Assembly (NCBI GenBank): GCA_025602905.1
Contig: JAHLKI010000008.1
Span: 310,001-374,000 of the forward strand
Reading direction: 5' to 3'
DNA length: 64,000 bases
From: Phlyctochytrium arcticum
Taxonomy: Eukaryota > Chytridiomycota > Chytridiomycetes > Chytridiales > Chytridiaceae
Of this stretch, positions 20,413 through 30,719 are shown one piece after another (position 1 is the first letter of the stretch; the number at the start of each line of letters is the position of its first letter). The translations under genes and the position numbers were made by a program. A model generated the notes under the pieces. It searched no databases. It saw nothing but the letters and a program-made list of their open reading frames with translations, and was not told where the DNA came from.

Positions 20413-22933
20413 TTAGAAGACTGATGTATTTGCTAAGTTGGACATAGGAAGATGATCTCGGTAATGTCGTTCCCGTACTCGATAAGTCCGTCGCAAATAA
20501 GAATGTTCGTATTTTTCGTTGATGAAAATGTAGAAAGTGAGGCTCTTGTGTGGGGAACCTGCGGGTCTGATTTCCCTTTGTGACAGTGCATGGTATATTC
20601 CAATTTGGAATATACCATGCACTGTCACAGCCCCGACTTTGTCTTGCCATAAAACGCTATTTGAGAGTCCCCTCAGTAGTTTCTCAAAGTCCGTTCTTTC
20701 TTTCCAATCCTTTCTATCATTTGGTGAACCAACAACTTCCACCATAAGGGCTGGGATAGTCATGCTGCCCAGTATGAAATATGCGATACCGTCATGGTTG
20801 GGCCCAGACTCATGCGCTAATCCGCTCTGTTCAGCCTTGGCTTGAGCTATTAATGTATTCTCTTCTTCTCCACCGCGCCACTTTAGCCAAGTGTCATTCA
20901 GTAACACCGCAAACAGTGGATCTATACAAGCTGCTCTATACGCAAACTCCTTCACATCTGAGTCGACAAAGATGTTGCCATGGGTCCTTGAAGTCAATTG
21001 AAGCGGACTGAAAGCCAGTAAGATGAGACGCGTTGGACGTTTCATGACCCGCCAGCGCACAACCCAACAGCTATAACTTCATCAGACTCCTCGTTCTTGC
21101 ACGACACGATCCCCTTTTTGATGGCTGATGCGTCGGCGGCTGTCAACTTTGCTGCTGGTGTATACACAACTGAATCATTTGACAGCGAATCTGAATCACT
21201 ACCGCTGTCTTCACATGTATTCTCAAACGCTGAACGAGACTCGTGCCACTTGATCAATGCAAAGGCCTTATGACATGGGCTCAGACGGAAGCGCTTGACC
21301 ACAGCAAGCTCTTTTTTCGATTGCAGTTGCAATGAAGTGGAAATAATAAAGACATGCATGCACAAGAACCAACAATGCTCCTCTACCTCATGTAGCTGGC
21401 GGAAGCAGTTCTGGTAAATCTCTGTGCCAACCATCTCTTTGGACTTCGAGCTGATCGTCATCCCTTCCACTTTGATGACTAATTTGTATCGTGATAGGAA
21501 ATTACTCTGCTTCAACGTCAGGCTCAAACGTTATGCTCATAGAAAGGAACAAGACGTACATCAACATTTGTTTTCAAGTGGACATTTTCATTGGTCGTGA
21601 ACTCTCTACTCTTGGGCTCATCGAAAGCACTGTCTGCCCGTTCCGCTTCCAACCCCTCATCTGGCTCTTCAGTTGAAGGTTCATCATCAGAATCTGACTC
21701 TGCACTGTCTGCCCGTTCCGCTTCCAACCCCTCATCTGGCTCTTCAGTTGAAGGTTCATCATCAGAATCTGACTCTGCACTGTCTGCCCGTTCCGCTTCC
21801 AACCCCTCATCTGGCTCCTTAGTTGAAGGCTCTTCATCCGAATCTGACTCTTCAATAGCCAAGACGCCGTCTAAGCATCTCCGTTTCTTAATCACCGGCT
21901 GTTTCGGCTGTTGCCGTTTCTCAGCTTGCCCTGCCAGGTCCTGCAGAACTGACACTCCATATCTTGTTCCCCCATAAAACTTTGCTTTCTCTGCTTCATA
22001 CAACAAGGAGAAATCCTGTGTACATGTAGCATTGAATTTCTGGAAGAAGTTCGGCTTTTATACGAACTCTTCCGGCTCAAATAGAATCATCTTTTATCTT
22101 TTGCCTTCCAGTGAATGGGTCAGAAGCAATCACTCTTCAATCACCATTCCTAGAACCAAATTTGAAGAGGCTTGTCAGACGTCAACAGAACGGTTCCAGC
22201 TCAGAGGAGTCATGCTCCCATGTCTTGTCACAGTATCATCCCATGGTTGACATGATTCAAAAGACGTCTGTTTGACATCATACGTTGAACCTCTTCCAAT
22301 ACCAGCCCATATGTTGCCACAACGTTTCTTCGTTTCTCTGTGATCACAACACACTGCAAACTGGGCTCTGAGAGACCATAAGTACTACACATACACCCCC
22401 CGTCAGTCCCAGGCAATAAGCTCTAGAGACATCAAAGGTTCCAGAGATGCAGGTGTTGGACCGGATATGCCCAGTCTCTGAGAGACCATAAGTACTACAC
22501 ATACACCCCTCCGTGGTCCCAGGCCATAAGCTCTAGAGACATTGGCGGTTCTGGACATATCTTCTACAGGGAAACGGTCACAAACTTTTTCAAGCTTACC
22601 TTTATGAATCTTCTCATTTTGCTTCTCGCGGGCGTGTTCTTGGAGTTGATATACTGTTGCATCTTGAACTTGAGTGCCATGTCAAAACGACGCTGGTGAT
22701 AAGCGGCATCACGGCCATATAACCGGGCAGGATCCACCTCTGGCTGTTGCAAAAGCCGAGAGAACATCGAATTATAAAGTCCCTCAAACAGATTTTCCTC
22801 GTAACATTGTTGGAATACGGTGATACTGAAGAAGTCCGCCTGTCAACAGTTCGAAAGGTTGCGCAAAATGATGAGTTCAACGAAAAATTGCAGGTTGGGT
22901 CCAACGTACCGCTGGCCATGTTGGTTCGTCCAT
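20413..22933 (-). CDS. Multi-exon protein of unknown function with acidic 25-residue repeats
   Basis: Start MDEPTWPA at 22933 with donor GTACGT; exon 2 (22839-22600) begins ADFFSITVFQQCYEENLF and ends before GTAAGC. Further exons are plausible around 22400-22230 and 22060-21570 (KAKFYGGTRYGVSVLQDL, then an acidic stretch with three 25-residue repeats). They continue at 21513-21042 (SNFLSRYKLVIKVEGMTIS) after donor GTACGT. The 3' part (21060-20640) holds IPALMVEVVGSPNDRKDW, which could be a degenerate nuclease-type core, and then runs into palindrome copy B. I do not recognise a family. The middle splice sites and the true C-terminus are unresolved. It could be decaying. Confidence 0.4.
20579..20629. 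repeat. 51-bp perfect palindrome, copy B
   Basis: Same arms as copy A at 7129-7179 with central T instead of A, i.e. the reverse orientation. It lies near the 3' end of the minus-strand gene at 20413-22933 and interrupts its last recognisable stretch while leaving a frame open. Confidence 0.85.
21628..21852. repeat. Three tandem 75-bp coding repeats
   Basis: Starts at 21628, 21703 and 21778. On the minus strand each encodes the acidic unit EEPDEGLEAERADSAESDSD with small changes; the first two are almost identical in DNA, the third more diverged. Confidence 0.85.
22366..22553. repeat. Two direct repeats of about 78 bp
   Basis: CTCTGAGAGACCATAAGTAC begins both copies (22366 and 22476), and both run through a C-rich block, CCCAGGC and AATAAGCTCTAGAGACAT or the like. 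They lie in a probable intron of the unknown minus-strand gene. Confidence 0.75.
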
Positions 22934-24053
22934 GTTGGAGCAGTAGTGCGAGCAGTAAAGTGCAAGGGAAACGAGAATTAGAACTGTTCACTGTTGGACA
23001 GGAGGGCTTGTCTGAAGCAGCTCATTGTATCTGGCACATTGTTCAGCGACAAACGTACGGTAGTGAACACAGTATACGGTGAGTACCTCAAGTATCGAAC
23101 GGTAAAGCTCTTGGCATTGCAAAGTGGTTTCGTGGTTTCGTCTGGTTTCGTGAAGAACTGAAGAAGAGAACGCGACAGACTCAAGCTGGGTATGCCGCAA
23201 TGCATAATTCAGGGGTGGCAGGGTTGGGTTTTAATGCGATTGGTTTTAACCTGGTTTGGCGCGGAGCAAGAAATGGGTTTAATGTGTGGGGTAAGCGATG
23301 ACTAACTATGCATCATAGATCTTTGAAAAAATCGAAAGTCGAGCGTTTTGGGGTTAGGTTAGGGTCTTGAATAACTTGGAGAGCGATCGCTACTAAAAAT
23401 CACTGTTCCACACAATTAACCCCTTTTCGGACAACTTTTTTGGTTGGTGTATTGGTACTATTGGTTGGTGTACTCTTTGTGTGCCCTATGCATCTTTTGT
23501 GTTCCCGAATGTGTTCGTCTTCGGCCATTGCCTTTTAACAACTTTTTTCGTTAGTAATTTTTGTTTATACTCGTCCAATCATTGCCTTTTGTTTACACAT
23601 GCATCTTGCCACTACCCTCGCACACACATCCTGTTGAAAAGACCCTAACCTAACCCCAAAACGCAGAGTGGGCGCGCTGGGTTTGCGCCCACTCTGCGCT
23701 AGTCCAGATCAATAAGGTAATTTGGCAGCGTAGCAGCCCTTGCGATACCACCTCAAGTAGTCGCAAGCGAGTTCCGTTTGACAAACCACGCGAAGGGTTG
23801 AGGTTCCTGGGGAGCATGACAAACGGACCAGGTTTGAGCTCAAGCTTGTGGGGAGGAAGTCCCGAAAGCTGCAACGTATTGAGGAACTCTACAGGATATG
23901 TAGGAGCGTCGATGATGGTAAAAGTATGTGTCAGAATGCAAATATATATATACAAAGACCAGTGCAATGGCCGGGGAAATGATTCTCATGTACAAAAGAG
24001 TAGTAGCAGATGCGGAATAAGTAAGTGGAAAATGTGAAAATGGAATAGAAGGC
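22934..24053. other. Intergenic region with a small inverted-repeat element
   Basis: No supported gene. It holds the 322-bp inverted-repeat element at 23343-23664 and an adjoining hairpin. Minus-strand frames at 22988-23205 look weakly coding but have no continuation I could follow. Confidence 0.4.
23343..23664. mobile_element. MITE-like element with 24-bp perfect terminal inverted repeats
   Basis: The left end GCGTTTTGGGGTTAGGTTAG (24 nt to 23366) is exactly complementary to the right end at 23641-23664. The 274-bp interior is T-rich and non-coding, with two GGTTGGTGTA words. The ends contain a degenerate telomere-like GGGGTTAGGTTAGGGTC. Immediately to the right, AGAGTGGGCGC..GCGCCCACTCT forms a separate 11-bp stem. 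No clean target duplication was found. Confidence 0.5.
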
Positions 24054-26889
24054 TCAGGCTGCAGTCGAGAGATTAGTGATTTCCGTGAGCTTGTCCTTCA
24101 GCTCATCGTGAGTGGGATGGTCTTCAAAATTGGTGCGTGTCCGGCCAATCAATGTCTTGAGAACCATCTTGGCTTGGTACGCCCAGTCTTTACAGACAAG
24201 CTCTTCTTGTGTGGCTGCAGCAGATTCGGTATCGACAGTATCGTCCTCGTCAACTTGAGCACCCATACGTACAGCTTCCATGCGGGGGCCATCTTCTACG
24301 TAGGCTTGCACAAGTTCCAGGGCTTTCGCGGCCGTAGCCTTGAAGACATCCTCTTGATCGGCCATATGGGGGTGGTGCAGTAAACAGCGATATGCCTTCA
24401 ATCGAAAGTCGAGAGATTTTCGGTATTGTTTCCGCAGGGCAGCAAAGCGAGCGGCGCAACTATAGAGATTGGGGTTGTTGGCAACTTTGGAGCAGACTTT
24501 GGTAATAAGCGCATTGAGTCGTCCTGCTAATCGACTACTTGGCTGTCCATTGGCATCCTTGAGGTCCGATGTCACCGCCGTAACCAGAATGTCCAGGATT
24601 TCTACATCAATCACAGGATTCTTCTCGCCAGCCTTGTCTAATCGCTCCTCGAGAACACGTTCCATCGAGTGCATGGCTTCCTGGAACTCGCCCAAATCGA
24701 CAGATGTGTACAAGTAGTTTTCCCAAATCTTGGCATTGTCGAATTGCTGTTTCACTGCTTCGCGCAGGGCACGCCAAGCTTCGCGCTTCTTCTTTTGTCG
24801 GACGTAGACAGAGGCCAGATTTGTCCATGCCTCACCGTTGGTGTGATCAATGGAGGTAACACGACTGAACGCGCGAACGGCCTGATCCCATTCCTCCACC
24901 CGCATCGCTGCACATCCCATGACAAACCATGAGTTGACAAATAATGCGTTGATGGCGAGGGCTCGGTGATAGCACTCAATCGATTTTGTCCATTCCTCCT
25001 TTTTAAAGTAGTACACTCCCAGAGATCGCATGGCTCGAGCATAGCGCCCATCGGACAACTTCCAGGCCTTTTCATAGTAACTTGGGTCCTTCTTCAAGTC
25101 ACCCAAAATGCAGTGTAACTTCGGTGAGTTTGGTGTCACCAAAAGACGCTCGTGCACAATTGCCTCGGCCTTCTTGTCCTGGTCCAACATTTGGTGACAT
25201 GAGATGATATCTTCCCACATTTCAAGGCGTTCAAAGATTTCTAGTGCCGATCGTGTTGCTCCAATAGATAGGAAGCGTTCACCGAGTTCTCTCTATAATA
25301 AAAGAGGCGGTTAGAGCCGATTCAAAAACTGCATTAGGCAAGACATTGAGAATAGAGATATGGTGGAAAATTGGAGGCACTCAAAGCCATCGAGAGTGAG
25401 GCTTGAATGTACTATGATACCACTTTGATCTCGCGCGTCACTCAGCCTATAGCAAGTGTAAAGGCAAGACCGGCACCCAACACGAGCGTAGTAAAACACT
25501 AGCTCGGCCAGAGAACAGCATGTGAGTGTGCACCAAGGCACGCCGTTCGTCGTGCTCGCCTACGCGCGGGGGGAAAAGTACAGGGATAGAGGGAGTGATA
25601 CTTACTTCCATTTCCCACTTTGGTGGAATCAGAATAGAAAAGATATGTTGCATGCGTTCCGCTGGTGATGGCTCCTCAAGGACGATTTGGTCGACCAGCG
25701 CCTGCAACTGTAAAGCGGCGCGTTCCACGGTACGGGACTTTTTGCTTTCTAACCTTGATCGGAGCAGAAGCGCCATGGTGTGGACCATCCAGTTGTTTGG
25801 ATGTTCCAAGACGCGCTGCACGTAGGGTTTCATTTCCTCGATTGTCATGCCGTCTTCAGGGTTGGTATTTTTCACATTCATGCAGAATGCAAGTAGGATA
25901 CACTGATCAATGACGCGGAGATTTCCTTGATTTGACGCTGTGAGTGCACCTTCCCCAGTGGACTCGCTCTTGGTGAACGAAATCTTTTCCAGCAGGGTAT
26001 CATCGTTCAGGTCTAGCGTTTGAGGAAGGGTCAATTGCTCGACAGGGGCATCTTCGGCGGCATCGTCAGGAGCACTCTCTGCTAGCACAACGAGTTGCGA
26101 TATATCAAAATCTTGAAACTTGGTTCGTCTTCCCAGGGCACCCGACATGTTCCATTTGAAATGACTTGCGGCTTGTGCGGCTTTGAAACTTTCCAGACTT
26201 GGTGCATCAAGTTCAAACCAATGATACGCCAATCCCTTTTCTAGCTGGATGCGGGCTGCCAATTCACCATCGGGGTAATGCTTCTCGGCCGCCTCAAAGG
26301 CTTCAAACATGGCCACCCGTAGGGTATCTGTTGGGTTTTCCAAAAGCTGCTGTTGCTTGAAAACACATCGGGCACTCCACCAAACGGCGCTGGGTAGATC
26401 AGAGAGATACGCTACGTTGTCAAAGAGGATCAGCTTTGCAAAAACGAGCAGCAGAGGCTGGGTGGTCAAGGAGTAAACTTCCTCAGCATCAGCTTCCAGG
26501 AACTTGAGGACCTCTTTGCGCAAATCTGTTGAGGGCGACGGGAAAACTTCTTCCAGATCCTTGTCTAGGTTGGGACCAGTCCATCCCGCCTGCAGGAAAG
26601 AGTAGAGTGCCGCAACACCGAACAGCAAAATTTCGAATTGTCGATCAGGTCCAGCTGCAGCGGCAAAGGCTGTGAGCCGTGTCGACAAATCGGTAATCAA
26701 TGCATCCAGGGATTCAAATCGCAGGTCGCCAAACAGCTCTTTGGCGCTTGGTGAGCGAAAGATCTCGACATATTTTCCCTCTATTATCAAGCTAACCAGG
26801 CTGGAGGCGGGGTGACTTGAAGCATCAAAGTCCTTTGGCAGACGGCCCAGTAGCAGGGCCCGCTCAAGGTCGGTTGTTGTTCTGGTCAT
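24054..26889 (-). CDS. TTC27: Tetratricopeptide repeat protein 27 homologue (TTC27/Emw1)
   Basis: Two exons (26889-25606, 25292-24054) joined in phase 0 across an intron GTAAGT..TATAG give 840 residues, near the usual size for this family. The N-terminal half is helical without clear repeats. The C-terminal half has TPR units: ILGDLKKDPSYYEKAWKLSD, GVYYFKKEEWTKSIECYHRA, SWFVMGCAAMRVEEWDQAVR and ASVYVRQKKKREAWRALREA, the order and wording typical of TTC27. The family is conserved in eukaryotes. The yeast member Emw1 is linked to cell-wall integrity and the human one to biogenesis of large nuclear complexes. Identification rests on the TPR block and length. Confidence 0.9.
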
Positions 26890-27050
26890 CTTTTTCCTTC
26901 AGAATTATCTTGGCGAAGGAAGCTGGGACAAAAAAATTTAGTAATGGAGTATTTGTGGCTTAGCAGCCGCTCACGACATTGACTTTGGACGACGGCCAAG
27001 ATTGCCAGATCGCCCAAATCTTTCACAGCGACCTTTTACTATTTACGAAG

Positions 27051-27899
27051 ATGATATTGCGCCTGTATCGAGCCGCCTTTGTGGCATGCCTGGTTCTTCT
27101 TCTCGCCACCAACGTTTTGGCCGTCAAATTCTACGTGCATGCCACGCATAACCCAGGAACTCGCCGCTGCATTAGCCAATTTATTGCCGACGACAAACTC
27201 GTTATTGGCAACATTGAAATCTCGGACGGCGATTTTCAAAAGATTGATGTCGAGGTCTTTGATAATACGGAGCACAACAACCGATACTGGTCAAAGAAGG
27301 GCGTCTCTGGCGTAGAAAAGTTTACGTTTACAACGCACGACGATGCTGAAGTGCAATTCTGTTTCACCAATACTTTGGAATCAGGTGAGTCTGTCTCGGT
27401 AGTCATTAGGTGACAAAGAATGGCATCTCAAATGTCCTCGTTATGACTAGACAAACATCCGTCAAAAGACACCAAGCGAGAAATCAGTTTCCATATTGAC
27501 ACGGGTGCTGAAGCCATTGATCTGTCAGAAGAGACACGTAAAAAGAAGCTTCAGCCAGTTGAAGTAGAACTGCGTCGTTTGGAGGGTATCATCGACGAGG
27601 TTGTCAAAGGAATGGAAGTTTTGAAGGAGCGAGAGATGGCCATGAGAGACATCAACGGTGGGCTTGGGCATCTTCTGAGAAAATATGACAGAGATCTCAT
27701 ATCATTTTTGACCATCAGAGACCACCAATTCCCGCGTGAAATGGTTCAACATCTTTGCCATGACGCTCGTCATCTCTACTGGAGCCTGGCAAGTCCTATA
27801 TCTCCGCAAATTTTTCCAAGCAAAGGTAACCCTTGCATCTCAGTCTTTTTGGCAACTTGTCCTCGGTGTACTAAAACTATGTCGCAGAAACTCATCTAA
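27051..27899 (+). CDS. p24/TMED10-type cargo receptor
   Basis: Four exons (27051-27384, 27451-27657, 27719-27825, 27888-27899) give 219 residues. A signal peptide (FVACLVLLLATNVLA) is followed by the GOLD domain with paired Cys (RRCISQF and VQFCFTN). Then come a coiled coil (LRRLEGIIDEVVKGMEVLKE), ETTNSRVKWFNIFAM leading into one membrane helix, and a short cytosolic tail FFQAKKLI. The FF and KK signals bind COPII and COPI coats, so the protein cycles between ER and Golgi as a cargo receptor. The last exon is only 12 nt and supplies KLI and the stop. All features of the family are present. Confidence 0.95.
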
Positions 27900-28011
27900 A
27901 TATCAAATGAGGATATGTTTACAATATATTTTCGAAATGCAGTTGAAGAGCAAAGTGGTATAGCGTCCATTTGCCGTCACTAATGTACAGAAGATGTGAT
28001 CCGGCAATCTC

Positions 28012-28591
28012 TCAATGGTGGTGTTCCTGCTGGAAACGGAGCCCACAGTAGCCTAGAAGTATGTCTGTTAGTACCTCATCCGTCCCTTGAGAATGCAGGC
28101 AATCCTCTTTGTTCTATCGTACCGCATGGTTGAGGCCCATCTTTGTCCTGCAACATTGTCAGCATCTTCTTCAATCAAATATGGGCCCATGTAAACACTT
28201 ACCAAATTCAGATACACCTTTGGGTGTCCAAGTGCACCACCCCCTACGTAGCTGCCGCATGAGATTTCTGAGGATAGAAGAAACGCCAAGCAAACATACC
28301 GCCATCACACGAAACCCGTCGAGCGCTGACAAACTTTACTGGGACTTGGTTGATAAGTTCTTGGGCCGAGAGTGGGTTGGGTTGGAGGCTCAGGTCGGTT
28401 TGCTCGAAACGAGGACCCGACATGGCAACTTGCTTCTTTTGCTGGTGGGCACTCCAAACCTCGCTCCGATTGGCGGCCTGCTGAACTTGTGGGACCCCAC
28501 TAGAAGCATATCGTCGGAGCGTCGACGTTGATAGGGGAGCCTTGAGGCCGGTGCATTGTGTACGCAGGCATATTCGGGTAATGGAGCTCAT
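28012..28591 (-). CDS. NDUFS6: NADH dehydrogenase (complex I) Fe-S protein 6, mitochondrial
   Basis: Four exons (28591-28300, 28243-28203, 28147-28123, 28052-28012) give 132 residues. The N-terminus is a presequence (ICLRTQCTGLKAPL, RRYASSG). The conserved core runs QELINQVPVKFVSARRVSCD, GGGALGHPKVYLNL, then PQPCGYCGLRF. The zinc-binding Cys and His residues (SCDG, GHPK, CGYC) are in place. The protein is a peripheral subunit of complex I needed for late assembly of the N-module. It is transcribed divergently from RPC4 with about 190 bp between the start codons. Two exons are only 41 and 25 nt. Confidence 0.93.
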
Positions 28592-28781
28592 GGCCGGCAG
28601 CTTGACGATCGTTTGTCGTTGAACAGTTGAACTCGATGAAAGCTCAAATTGAGAGTCGCAATGCCAAATGGTGTAAGCAGGCAACTGTGCCGCCAATAGT
28701 TGCCATGGCACCAGTAGATTGAGAGCTTGAATTCGCGTTTGGGTGGACATTTGGCAGCTTTGCCTGAGCGTTAGAGCAAAC

Positions 28782-30398
28782 ATGTCTGGCCAACGATCGC
28801 CCGCACGGGCCGCCAAGACCGAAAAAACAAAGGAAGACAAGAATGGGGATGGAGCGGCAGCTTCGGGGATTCCGCCAGAAGGCGCACCAGAAATGTCGGC
28901 GCGTAGATCGCAACGGCAGCCAGGAACATTAGAGGCGGCCTCAACATTATCTACAGTCCGTGCTGGGCGCCTCGGATCATTGAAAGCACCAAGAGACATG
29001 TCGGCTCCTGTGGGAGAATCATCTGCTTCGGCCATCAAAGTTTGCTCAAAATCACCTTGTACGATTTTTCGTTTGTTTATACTCATTCTCATCAAATAGC
29101 CCAAATTTGCTCCGACTGTTCCTGCAAGAAGAAACAAGAAGGATGTGTAAGTTTCTCTGAGAGCAATGAGAGATTTGGGGAAGCTGACTCTGCATCAGAA
29201 CTACAGAGGCAGTCCGACCTGAATTGAAGCCCCGAGCGCCACGGGAACGACGAGGTATAACTTTACCCGCTCAAACTCTTGTCCACGGCGGCAGCTAATC
29301 ACTTTCACAGCCCGACCTCGTCCTGAAGATAACTTGACTGCTTCTGGTCCATTCGCTTTTGGTCCCGCACAGCGAGGTACGCTGAGTTTGCACTTTTCCT
29401 TATTATCAAGCTATGCTAAATCACGACGTACCATTCAGGTCTCGTGGCCACTCCAAGTCGCTATTCCGGTTCTGATTCGCGAAAAACTGAAGTCGTAACA
29501 GCGGAAAGGCAGCGCGAACAGGAGGAAATTGAAGATGACGGAGCTTTTGATCCCGATGATTCGTGGGCACCTGTATCTATGGGCGGGCCGCGTCAGGTCA
29601 AGAAAGACCGTCTGAAGCGAGAAAAGAAACGAGCTCACGAACGAGCGGTACGCGAGCGTGAGACAAGGTCCAAAGAGGCGATTCGTGTGAAATTGGAAGG
29701 AGAGATTGACGGTGTTGTTGCTGACCTCGCCGAGTCGCGAATTGACAAGGACAGCGCAGCAATTCCGTTGCTCGATGATCTAGCCATTGAAGAGGAAGAG
29801 TTTGTAGACGATGACAAGCCACAATTGGGCCCACCTGTCGAACTCATACAGCCAAAGGTGCGAGATTTTGTTAATCCTTATTTTGTATGTGCCTCTGATT
29901 TTTCATTACATTAGGCGAATGAGTTTCTATTCTTTCAATTCCCCTCTATCCTCCCCACTTTTGTTCCCCCAATCACTACCATCGATGACGACGCCATGGA
30001 TCTAAGCGCACCAGCCCCTCCAACTACCACAGCCCCCCGACCCCGCATCAAGAGCGAGCCTAAAGCAAAAACGGAAGCAGGCCTCGATGAGGCTGTCAAA
30101 GAACCCGTGGGACCAGACGGCCAAGTTGGACGCATGCTTATATACAAGAGTGGGAAAATCAAGCTCGACATTGGAGGGATCTTGTTTGATGTAAGACAAT
30201 TAAGCATCGTCTTCCCTCGCCTCACAGATCTAATCATGTATATAGGTCACACCAAGTCCAGAAGCTAGCTACGTGCAAAGTGTGGTTGCTGTACAAGGCG
30301 ACATTGCTCCATCATGCTACATGCTGGGAGATGTATCAAAACGATTCGTGTGCTCTCCTGACATTGAGTCCTTGCTCGCTTCCAATGATCCGCTGTAG
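28782..30398 (+). CDS. RPC53: RNA polymerase III subunit RPC4 (RPC53)
   Basis: Seven exons (28782-29039, 29100-29146, 29199-29254, 29311-29376, 29439-29857, 29915-30190, 30246-30398) join in phase to 424 residues. The N-terminal half is basic and low in complexity (PARRNKK, RGR-like patches). The middle is acidic (EEEEFVDDDKPQLGPPVE). The C-terminal RPC4 domain is recognised by GRMLIYKSGKIKLDIGGILF and VVAVQGDIAPSCYMLGDVSK. RPC4 pairs with RPC5/Rpc37 on the Pol III lobe and acts in initiation, termination and reinitiation. The C-terminal motif makes the identification secure. Confidence 0.93.
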
Positions 30399-30719
30399 AT
30401 ACCTTCCCACCCCTTCATCTATTTCCATTACCACTCCTTGTACAGTCCCATAATTTATTTCTTCGTGACCCATCACGTTACATTATTCACGAGCGCTTCC
30501 AGATACCGGGCAGTAAAAAGATGTCCGTCCATGTCGCGAGCACCAATATTGCGTCGAAGAAGCTTTCGAACAAGATTGGCTGGCACAAATGGTGCATATG
30601 AGATGCTAAATGAGTCGTATATTTAAAAAAGAGATGACGGGAGATATGAAAATAGCCAAGTAGCTTGAATCTAAAAACATCGGGAGGGTACGTAAGGTAA
30701 AATAGAACATGCATGGAGT

